Assembly: GCF_900292035.1 (NCBI RefSeq)
Contig: NZ_OMPO01000002.1
Span: 372,001-436,000, forward strand
Reading direction: 5' to 3'
Source of the DNA: Blastococcus sp. Marseille-P5729
GTDB taxonomy: Bacteria > Actinomycetota > Actinomycetes > Mycobacteriales > Antricoccaceae
DNA: 64,000 nucleotides
The notes under the pieces were generated by a model. It saw only the letters and a list, made by a program, of their open reading frames with translations, did no database searches and had not been told where the DNA came from. Shown piece after piece: positions 8,333 through 15,372 of this stretch. Numbering within the stretch: position 1 is the first letter of the stretch; each line of letters opens with the position of its first letter. The position numbers and the translations under genes are program-made.

Positions 8333-10133
8333 GAGTCATCTGTTCGCAGACACTCTGGAGGGACAGCGACAAATCGTTGGGCCGTTCAGCCAGTATCCAG
8401 CTGGCCACCTGAGGATCTACGAACGGGACTTCGACGTGCGAGATCAAGGGGTGTCTATCCCGGCGTACTGTCTCCTGGAGGCCGACCAAGTCTTCGTGTA
8501 GCTTCTCGCCACCGCGTAGTCCCGTGTACTTGATCTCGATCGGCTCACCGGACAGCGCTATCAACTGCCTCGCGACGTAGTCGATTCTGATCGGATCACC
8601 CATGTCGAGCACGAGGGCCTCGCCTTCTGAGCCTACGGCTGCGGCCTGGATAACGAGTTGAACCGCCTCAGGGATGGTCATGAAGTAGCGCGTCACGTCG
8701 GGGTGAGTGACGGTGACCGGCCCACCCTCGGCGATCTGTCGCGCGAAAGTCTCCAACACCGAACCTCGGCTGCCCAGCACATTGCCGAACCGCACGCTGA
8801 TGTAGGTGCCGTCGGCTACGCCCGCCATGTGGGCTGTGAGTCCTTCGGCGATCCTCTTCGTATACCCGAGAACGCTTTCCGGGTTGGCCGCCTTGTCGGT
8901 CGAGATGTTGACGAACCGCTCCACGCCTACCCGGTTGGCTGCGTTGAGTACGTTGAGCGTACCCAGGATGTTGGTCTTCACGCCCTCGGCCGGATACTGC
9001 TCGAGCATCGGGAGGTGCTTGAGCGCGGCAGCGTGAAAGACGACCTCGGGACGCCGATCATCGAAGATCGCATCAAGAACGTCCGCTTCGCGGATGTCGC
9101 ACAGCAGCATGTCTGGCGAATCGAGCATGCCGTGCCCATAGATGCTCAGCTGCACCGAATGCAGCGCAGACTCGTCGCGGTCGAGCATCAGCAACTGCGC
9201 CGGGCTGAAGGCACTGATCTGTCGGCACAACTCGGACCCGATCGACCCGCCCGCGCCCGTTACCAGGACACGCTTTCCGTCGATATAGTCCGCGATCGAG
9301 CGAAGGTCGGTATCGATCTGCTTCCGGCCAAGGACGTCGTCCACGTTGATGTCTCGCAGATCCCGAATGCCGACCTGGCCGCGGAAGAGCTCGTTGACCG
9401 ACGGCAACACCTTCACGTCCAGACCAGCCGGTTGGGCGATGGCCGAGACCCGCTGGAAGAGCTCGCGGTCCGCCGAGGGGACGGCGACGATGACCATCCG
9501 CGCATCCACCTCATCAGCCACCTCGACGAGATCGTCGATTCGGCCTTTTACGGGAACTCCGCTGATCTTGAGATGTCGTTTCGCTTTGTCGTCGTCCAGC
9601 AGCGCGACCGGTAGCCACGGGCTGGTCGGCGTCCGCAGCATCGAGCCGATGACCTGTCGGCCGGCGTTGCCCGCGCCGATCACGACCACTCGAGTGTCAC
9701 GTTGTGAGGCCGCACGGAGGTCGTCGGTGAACGTCATCGCCCGGTAGGTGGATCGCCCCAGGATCATGAGCACGAGCGCGAGCAGCGTCGTGAGGATCGG
9801 AACGCTCCGCGGGATCAGCTGCCAGAAGAAGTTGGCGAAGAAGACGACGGCACCGCTGATGAGAGCCACACCGCTGAGCAGAACGGTCTCGTCGACGGTG
9901 GCAAGTGTCGCGCGGCCCTGATGGAGTCGCACGAACCTGCCGACCAACAAGTAGATCGCGATCAGCAGGAGCGCGATGAAACCAACCCGGCGCCAGGAGA
10001 TCGCCTCCGGGTTAAGCTCGAGGCGGACGAGCGCAGCGATCCCCGAGGCAGCCAGCCACATGACCGCGTCGAACACGACGAGCGTGACGACACGGTTGCG
10101 GCGTAGGATCGTGCTGATATTTCCAGGCACCAT
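8304..10133 (-). CDS. Nucleotide-sugar 4,6-dehydratase, CapD/PglF/WbpM type
   Basis: About 609 residues (622 if TTG 10172 is used). The N-terminus has four membrane helices, then a CoA-binding-like Rossmann domain (VVVIGAGNAGRQVI), then the SDR dehydratase domain with the NAD motif VLVTGAGGSIGSELCRQ (about residue 305 of the long form). The catalytic region around NISTDKAANPESVLGYTKR has Lys in place of Tyr or Met, as in this family. It would make UDP-4-keto-6-deoxy-HexNAc from UDP-GlcNAc at the inner membrane surface. I prefer ATG 10133. It is the first gene of the leftward operon ending at 3384 and is divergent from the BY-kinase gene, sharing a spacer of about 230 bases that must hold both promoters. 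Confidence 0.9.
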   Translation of the reverse strand: MVPGNISTILRRNRVVTLVVFDAVMWLAASGIAALVRLELNPEAISWRRVGFIALLLIAIYLLVGRFVRLHQGRATLATVDETVLLSGVALISGAVVFFANFFWQLIPRSVPILTTLLALVLMILGRSTYRAMTFTDDLRAASQRDTRVVVIGAGNAGRQVIGSMLRTPTSPWLPVALLDDDKAKRHLKISGVPVKGRIDDLVEVADEVDARMVIVAVPSADRELFQRVSAIAQPAGLDVKVLPSVNELFRGQVGIRDLRDINVDDVLGRKQIDTDLRSIADYIDGKRVLVTGAGGSIGSELCRQISAFSPAQLLMLDRDESALHSVQLSIYGHGMLDSPDMLLCDIREADVLDAIFDDRRPEVVFHAAALKHLPMLEQYPAEGVKTNILGTLNVLNAANRVGVERFVNISTDKAANPESVLGYTKRIAEGLTAHMAGVADGTYISVRFGNVLGSRGSVLETFARQIAEGGPVTVTHPDVTRYFMTIPEAVQLVIQAAAVGSEGEALVLDMGDPIRIDYVARQLIALSGEPIEIKYTGLRGGEKLHEDLVGLQETVRRDRHPLISHVEVPFVDPQVASWILAERPNDLSLSLQSVCEQMTRDRGESARV

Positions 10134-10366
10134 AGGCCGAAGCTTCTTTCGTGGAGCAAGGGCAAGGGGCAACTCCGGCCAGACTGTGCCCGGCCAGATA
10201 CCACTTCTTCACGCAAACACGTATCTTACGTAGATGAGGACTCCTTAGCGAGTCATTGAACATCGAACTAGGTCACAGAACAACTACGACGACCGTGTAT
10301 CGCTCCGGCGTCCGACCTGGAATACTCTTCACATTGTCTTGACCTCGAATGCCCGAAGGCGGTCTG

Positions 10367-12142
10367 GTGGAACTTCGCGACTATCTGCGGATCATTCGGC
10401 AGCAGTGGCTTCTGATCGTCTCCTGCGTCCTCATCGCGATCGCGGCGGCGGCCCTGGTGACCTTGCGGGCCACCCCGCAGTACCAGTCCACGGCCTCGCT
10501 CTTTGTCTCGACGCCCCAGTCTGATGGCGGTTCGGCGTCGTACCAAGGCGGGCTCTTCTCGCAGCAGCGCGTGTCGTCGTACGCGGACCTCATCAAGGGC
10601 AAGCAGATCGCCCAGCGAGTCGTGGACAAGCTTGACCTCGATGAGTCGGCGTCCTCCCTCGCGAGTCGGGTGAGCGCCACCGTCGTCCCCGAGACTGTGA
10701 TCCTCAACGTCACCGTGCAGGACTCCGATCCGCAGCAGGCGCAGAAGCTCGCCGAGGCAATCGCGCAGGAGTTCACCGTCTTCGTCAGCGAGCTCGAGAC
10801 GACGCCGGGTGCGGAGAACGCCCCGATCAAGGCGACCATCGTCGACCCGCCCACCGTGCCCACCACCGCGGTCAGCCCTCAGCCGCTGCGCAACTTCGGA
10901 CTCGCCGCGATCCTCGGCCTTCTCGTCGGCATCGGCCTCGCCATACTACGAGAGATGCTCGACAACACGGTCAAGAACACCGACGCGCTCCGCGAGGCGT
11001 CCGGCGCGGCCAACCTGGGCAGCGTCTTCTACGACCCCAAGGCCGCGACGCGGCCACTGGTCACCCAGCTCGACTCGCACGCGCCGCGTGCCGAGGCCTT
11101 CCGCGTGCTGCGGACCAACCTGCAGTTCATCGACGTCGACAGCGCCAGCAAGGTCTTCATCATGACCTCGCCGCTGCCCGGCGACGGCAAGTCGACCACC
11201 GCGGTGAACCTCGCCATCACCCTCGCCCAGGCCGGTCAGCGCACGGTGCTCATCGAGGGTGATCTGCGACGTCCCAAGACCTCCGAGTACCTGGGTCTCG
11301 AGAGCAAGGTCGGTCTGACGACCGTCCTCATCGGAAAGGTTGACCTCGACGACGCGATCCAGCCCTGGGGTGAGGACGGACTGCACGTCATCTCCTCCGG
11401 CGCGATCCCGCCCAACCCCGCTGAGCTCCTGCAGTCGCGGCAGATGGGGACCGTCCTCGAGCGGCTGCGCCGTCACTACGACGTCGTCCTCATCGACGCT
11501 CCCCCGCTGCTGCCGGTCGCCGATGCCGCGGTTCTCTCGCGCCAGGCCGACGGCGCGATTCTCGTCGTCCGCCACGGCAAGACCACCCGTGACCAGGTCT
11601 CCGCTGCCGTCGAACGGCTGCATTCCGTCGACGCCGAGCTGCTCGGCACCGTTTTCAACCGCACCCCCAGCAAGGGACGCGGCGGCTACGGGTACGGGTA
11701 CGGGTACGGATACGGATACGGGTATGCACCCAGCGACGACGCCGAGGTCATCGACGACGCCGCGTTCACCCGCTCAAAGCGTCGCGCCAGTTCTGCCGAC
11801 GAGGAGAAGCCGCGCGCAGCCGAGCCGGCGCCGGAGATGCTTGAGCCTGCGCACGACGCCGTCGTGGGGCATCCTCGGATGCCCAACCGCGAGGATCTCG
11901 CGCTGGAGGACGAGTACCCCACCGACGAGCAGCCCGCCGTCGACGTCCCTCCCGTCGAGCAGCCGGCCCACGCCGGTCGCTCCACCCAGTTCGAGCGGGC
12001 TATCGCCCGCTCGGGGCTGTCCGACACCCGCCCAGAGCGGGCCGAGGCCTCCGCCTCCGCCCGGTCGGGCGCGAACTCTCAGCCTCCGGCGCGCAGGCGC
12101 CGTTCGGTCGGCGACTTCCTGGCGAAGGAGTCCGGCGAGTAG
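10367..12142 (+). CDS. Wzz-BY-kinase: polysaccharide co-polymerase fused to tyrosine kinase
   Basis: About 591 residues. Residues 1-210 are a Wzz/chain-length domain between two membrane helices (ELRDYLRIIRQQW near the start; a second helix about 180-200). The kinase has Walker A SPLPGDGKSTTAVNLA, Walker A' VLIEGDLRRPK and Walker B VVLIDAPPLLPVAD. After the kinase comes a tract of seven to eight Tyr-Gly units (DNA 11684-11727), the probable autophosphorylation cluster, and then an unusual acidic, Pro-rich extension of about 130 residues ending in a basic tail. GTG 10367 has GAAGG seven bases upstream and gives the family-typical N-terminus; ATG 10349 would add six residues. It controls export and chain length together with the phosphatase encoded convergently. 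Confidence 0.92.
   Translation: MELRDYLRIIRQQWLLIVSCVLIAIAAAALVTLRATPQYQSTASLFVSTPQSDGGSASYQGGLFSQQRVSSYADLIKGKQIAQRVVDKLDLDESASSLASRVSATVVPETVILNVTVQDSDPQQAQKLAEAIAQEFTVFVSELETTPGAENAPIKATIVDPPTVPTTAVSPQPLRNFGLAAILGLLVGIGLAILREMLDNTVKNTDALREASGAANLGSVFYDPKAATRPLVTQLDSHAPRAEAFRVLRTNLQFIDVDSASKVFIMTSPLPGDGKSTTAVNLAITLAQAGQRTVLIEGDLRRPKTSEYLGLESKVGLTTVLIGKVDLDDAIQPWGEDGLHVISSGAIPPNPAELLQSRQMGTVLERLRRHYDVVLIDAPPLLPVADAAVLSRQADGAILVVRHGKTTRDQVSAAVERLHSVDAELLGTVFNRTPSKGRGGYGYGYGYGYGYGYAPSDDAEVIDDAAFTRSKRRASSADEEKPRAAEPAPEMLEPAHDAVVGHPRMPNREDLALEDEYPTDEQPAVDVPPVEQPAHAGRSTQFERAIARSGLSDTRPERAEASASARSGANSQPPARRRRSVGDFLAKESGE
11684..11727 (+). repeat. In-frame hexanucleotide repeat coding (Tyr-Gly)n
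   Basis: Tandem TACGGG/TACGGA hexamers inside the BY-kinase gene encode alternating Tyr and Gly. Because the unit is six bases, gain or loss of units keeps the frame and only changes the number of tyrosines, so the tract could vary between strains without inactivating the protein. Confidence 0.85.
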
Positions 12143-12152
12143 CTGCCGGCTC

Positions 12153-12312
12153 GCGGCGTCTCGGCGTCGCTCGTGCCTCGCTCGCTCGACGACCGTTAAT
12201 GGCCTGGTTGCGGACGTTGTTGGCCTGCGGCGTCTCGGCGTCGCTCGTGCCTCGCTCGCTCGACGACCGTGGGGTTTCGCCCGACGACCGTGGGGTTCTC
12301 GTTCGACGGGCG
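12153..12312. repeat. Family A interspersed repeat, two copies, plus GACCGTGGGGTT units
   Basis: Two identical 44-base copies (12153-12196 and 12227-12270) share the core GCGTCTCGGCGTCGCTCG and end CTCGACGACCGT. They are followed by short tandem units containing CGACGACCGTGGGGTT (from 12261 and again from 12282) and a diverged third unit up to about 12312. The spacer separates the convergent kinase and phosphatase genes. A third, diverged copy lies at 15271-15316 between another convergent gene pair. No protein signal is seen here. Confidence 0.8.
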
Positions 12313-12317
12313 TGGGG

Positions 12318-12872
12318 TTAGGGGTAGGTGCAGCGGGAGAGGGCGTCGGCAAGGACCTTCATGCATTCGTGGATCTCGGCCATCGCGACCTGGTGCTGCT
12401 CGGTGGTGCCGCCGTAGGGGTCGACCACGTCGAAGTCGGTAATCTCGGCGCCGCCGCGGTGCCTGTAGGCTGCAGCCACCAGTTCCCTGGCCGACTCGTA
12501 CTCCTTCGAGTCGAGCGAGACCAGGTGCGCGAACTCCTTCATCGTGAACGTGCGCCGCAGCCCGCGCGGGAACCGCTCCACCAGCTCGCTGCGGTGCTCC
12601 TTGGTCGCCGTCAGGATCAGGCTCCCGTCACTGACGATGCGGTCGTTCAATGGCCGCGACGAGAAATCCTCGGACAGCCCACCGAGACCCTCTAGGGCTG
12701 CGGCCGCGTCGGGGTCCATCGGGGAGGCATCCCAGCCGCGGACACCGGCAGACCGGATCCTGATGCGCAGCGCGTCGGACAGGTCGCGCTGGGAGAGCTC
12801 AAGCGCCAGCAGACGCTCCGCGCCGGGTGACCGGCAGATGTTCGCGGTGCAGACCATCAGCACGTCGAACAC
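12318..12872 (-). CDS. Low-molecular-weight protein tyrosine phosphatase (Wzb-like)
   Basis: About 184 residues. The catalytic P-loop VCTANICRSPGAERLL near the N-terminus gives C-x5-R-S, and VVDPYGGTTEQHQVAM near the C-terminus supplies the general-acid Asp in the D-P motif of this family. It removes phosphate from the tyrosine cluster of the BY-kinase, resetting polymer export. The gene is convergent with the kinase gene, only about 175 bases away. I prefer GTG 12872 (AGGA seven bases upstream, family-like length); in-frame GTG codons upstream, to 12917, would add up to 15 residues without similarity to the family. Confidence 0.9.
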   Translation of the reverse strand: MFDVLMVCTANICRSPGAERLLALELSQRDLSDALRIRIRSAGVRGWDASPMDPDAAAALEGLGGLSEDFSSRPLNDRIVSDGSLILTATKEHRSELVERFPRGLRRTFTMKEFAHLVSLDSKEYESARELVAAAYRHRGGAEITDFDVVDPYGGTTEQHQVAMAEIHECMKVLADALSRCTYP

Positions 12873-13036
12873 GTCGCTGTCCTGACGCACCGGATCCACC
12901 ACCGGCCCTAACTCCACGTCACACCGCCGTCCCTAACCCCACTTCACCTCATCGCACTGATCCCTGAGGATCAGGCACATCCTGTACCAGTTCCCACGAT
13001 ATGACCGCCCGCTCGCCCGGCGTTGCGCCGCCCGCC

Positions 13037-13924
13037 CTAGTTCCACGTTGCGCCGCCGTCCGAGCTCAGATGAGCCTGACCATCGACCGTCGCGACGACG
13101 AGCTGGCCGATCGCGTCCAGCGCCTGCGGCGTCGTGCCCTGGATGCAGCCGACCGGGCTCCAGGTGACGCCACCGTCCGTCGTCCGGGACACCTCGGCTC
13201 CGCACTGCTCCCCCACGGAGAGCGCGTAACCATTGCGGCTGCTCAAGAAGGACACGCTCGCGATGTCGGCGAGAGTGCCCGCGGTCTGCCACTCCGCGCC
13301 CGCGTCGGCGGTCGATCGCACGGTGTCGTCCTCGCACGCGATGAAGACGGCGTCCCGGCTCAGCACCGACAACGACACCGGCTGGCAGCCCGGATCGACC
13401 GGACCGTCCGGGCCAATCAGCCCGTCGCCCTCCGGCGCGAGATGCCAGGTGCCCTCAGAGGGGCCCTTCGACCAGGTCTCTCCCCCGTCCACCGACTGAT
13501 AGAGAGCAGGCTTGCACTCGTGGTCGGCGCCGACATATTGCAGGTTCGCTTGCGACTTCGCGATCACGCGCAGGATGCCCGGCGTCGTGCCAGCGACCGT
13601 CTCGAAGGTCTGCCCCCCGTCCGTCGAGACCTCGAGTACCGCAGGCGGCCCGCCCTCGCAGGAGCCCGTCGTGGCCCGAAGGACGCTGTTGTCGGATCCC
13701 ATCGACACCAACGCAAGCCCGTTCGCGGACGGCGTCCCCGCAGCGCTCGGCGACCCGCCTCCAGTGGGGCTGGTGGCGTCGTCCGGCCCGGCCGACGTGG
13801 TGGCGCTCTGCGTCTCCGCGCTGGCGGCATCACCACTGCGCGTGTGCCGGAAGGCCAGATACACCAGGACGATGTCGACGATGACGAAAGCGGCAAGGGC
13901 GATCGGCACCCATCTCTTCTTCAT
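13037..13924 (-). CDS. Membrane-anchored extracellular BNR/Asp-box repeat protein
   Basis: 295 residues: a basic N-terminus (MKKRW), one membrane helix (about 7-26) acting as signal anchor, a Ser/Thr/Gly-rich linker to about residue 70, then a beta-propeller-like domain with at least four Asp-box motifs (STDGGQTF, SVDGGETW, TTDGGVTW, SSDGGATW) and a degenerate fifth. Such repeats occur in sialidases and photosystem assembly factor-like propellers, but the sialidase catalytic Arg/Tyr set is not recognisable, so enzymatic activity is not claimed. The start ATG 13924 is preceded by GAGG. It is divergent from the LCP gene, placing it among envelope functions. Confidence 0.72.
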   Translation of the reverse strand: MKKRWVPIALAAFVIVDIVLVYLAFRHTRSGDAASAETQSATTSAGPDDATSPTGGGSPSAAGTPSANGLALVSMGSDNSVLRATTGSCEGGPPAVLEVSTDGGQTFETVAGTTPGILRVIAKSQANLQYVGADHECKPALYQSVDGGETWSKGPSEGTWHLAPEGDGLIGPDGPVDPGCQPVSLSVLSRDAVFIACEDDTVRSTADAGAEWQTAGTLADIASVSFLSSRNGYALSVGEQCGAEVSRTTDGGVTWSPVGCIQGTTPQALDAIGQLVVATVDGQAHLSSDGGATWN

Positions 13925-14113
13925 GGTCGTCCTCGCTGTGGCACTGGATCAGACGGTCGTTCTCCTGGACACTACCGGGATTGCCCCAGTTGACCGGCGA
14001 GGCGCGGCCGCGGTGCGATACTGCTGACAGTCCCCGACGCCCGACATCCGCTCCCCATACAGTGTCCTAGGCCGCGATGAGCACGCGAGCCGCCGAGACG
14101 AGGTCCATCACCC

Positions 14114-15220
14114 ATGGCACGAGGCCAGTACGACGACGAAGCCGACAACCTGCGGCTCGACGAGATCGGCGGCACCGACGAATCGGCGGACGATCGCGCG
14201 TCGGACGGCAAGCGCAAGGGCTTCTTCGCTCGGCACAAGGTGCTGACCACGTTCCTGGTGCTGATCGGACTGCTTGTCGGCTCGGTGGTCGGATTCGCCT
14301 TCTACCTGAACTCCAAGCTCTCGGACGTCGACACCTACGTCAGCAAGCTTGACGACAAGGACCGGGTGCCCAAGGCGTCGGCTCCCCCGGGCCAGAGCGG
14401 CCCGCCGCCGGTGAACATCCTGCTGCTCGGCGCCGACGCCACCAGCGGGAAGTCCATCGCGGAGCTGGTCGCCGCCGACACCTGGGACGCAGGCTCGATG
14501 CGCTCCGACACGATCATGATGGTGCACATCCCCTCGGATCGATCACGGGTCTACCTGATGTCCTTTCCCCGCGACTCCTGGGTGAACATCCCCGGCCGCA
14601 GCGGCAACGACAAGATCAACGCGGCCTTCTCATATGGCGGCCCCGACCTCGCCCTGCAGACCGTCGAGCAGTACTCGCAGGTGCACATCGACCACGTGAT
14701 GATGATCGACTGGGAGGGCTTCAAGGATCTCACCGACGCCCTCGGTGGGGTCTCGCTGCACGAGCCCGGCCAGGGCCAGGTGAAAATGAACGGCGAGCAG
14801 GCCCTGGAGTACGTACGAACCCGAAAGTCCTTGCCCAACGGCGACTTTGACCGGATCAAGCGGCAGCAGAACTTCCTGCGCCAGCTCATGGCGCAGACCG
14901 TCGACAGCCTCTCGATCACCGACCCGCTGATGCTCGCCGACGTCCTGAACGCCATCACCAGCAACACCACCGTGGACGCCAGCTTCACCCCCTCGGTGAT
15001 GCGCGACCTCGCGTGGGAGCTGCGCGGCATCAAGACCGGCAACGTCACCTTCTTCACCGTGCCCACCAACGGCACCGGCATGGAGGGTGACCAGTCCGTC
15101 GTCTACCTCGACGACGCCGCGAACAAGGAGCTGTTCAAGGCCGTCAACGAAGGCCTGCTCCCCCAGTACCTGAACAGCAACCCGCCGGACTCACTACCGG
15201 ACCCCACCAACGTGAACTAG
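14114..15220 (+). CDS. LytR-CpsA-Psr (LCP) family glycopolymer transferase
   Basis: 368 residues: an acidic cytoplasmic tail (1-35), one membrane helix (about 43-66) and an extracytoplasmic LCP domain. Family signatures include NILLLGAD, the Asp/Arg-containing SMRSDTIMMVHI, SFPRDSWVNIPG, KINAAFSYGGP and the C-terminal EYVRTRKSLPNGDFDRIKRQ. LCP enzymes move undecaprenyl-linked glycopolymers onto peptidoglycan (or arabinogalactan in mycolata), so this may attach the polymer made by the preceding cluster. The ATG lies 11 bases after GACGAGG. It is a complete copy at normal length. Confidence 0.93.
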   Translation: MARGQYDDEADNLRLDEIGGTDESADDRASDGKRKGFFARHKVLTTFLVLIGLLVGSVVGFAFYLNSKLSDVDTYVSKLDDKDRVPKASAPPGQSGPPPVNILLLGADATSGKSIAELVAADTWDAGSMRSDTIMMVHIPSDRSRVYLMSFPRDSWVNIPGRSGNDKINAAFSYGGPDLALQTVEQYSQVHIDHVMMIDWEGFKDLTDALGGVSLHEPGQGQVKMNGEQALEYVRTRKSLPNGDFDRIKRQQNFLRQLMAQTVDSLSITDPLMLADVLNAITSNTTVDASFTPSVMRDLAWELRGIKTGNVTFFTVPTNGTGMEGDQSVVYLDDAANKELFKAVNEGLLPQYLNSNPPDSLPDPTNVN

Positions 15221-15270
15221 GGCAGCTGCCGGCCGGATCTTCCCCCGACGGTGGTCCTCACTTCGGCTTA

Positions 15271-15345
15271 CGGCGTCTCGGCGTCGGTCGCTGGCGCTCC
15301 CTCGCTCGACGACCGTAGGAGGGGGCGACGACCGTAGGAGGGGGC
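15271..15345. repeat. Family A repeat, third copy
   Basis: CGGCGTCTCGGCGTCGGTCG to CTCGCTCGACGACCGT (15271-15316) matches the two copies near 12.2 kb with changes in the middle, then GGCGACGACCGTAGGAGGGG repeats its end. It again lies between convergent genes (the LCP gene and the monooxygenase-hydrolase). A role as transcription end or as a simple interspersed repeat is inference. Confidence 0.7.
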
Positions 15346-15372
15346 GCGAGGACCCGAGAGAACTCGGCGACC

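Noticed and set aside
11684-11727. Hexamer tract considered as a phase-variable switch by frameshift
   Set aside because: The unit is a multiple of three, so it cannot turn the gene off; only Tyr number can change.
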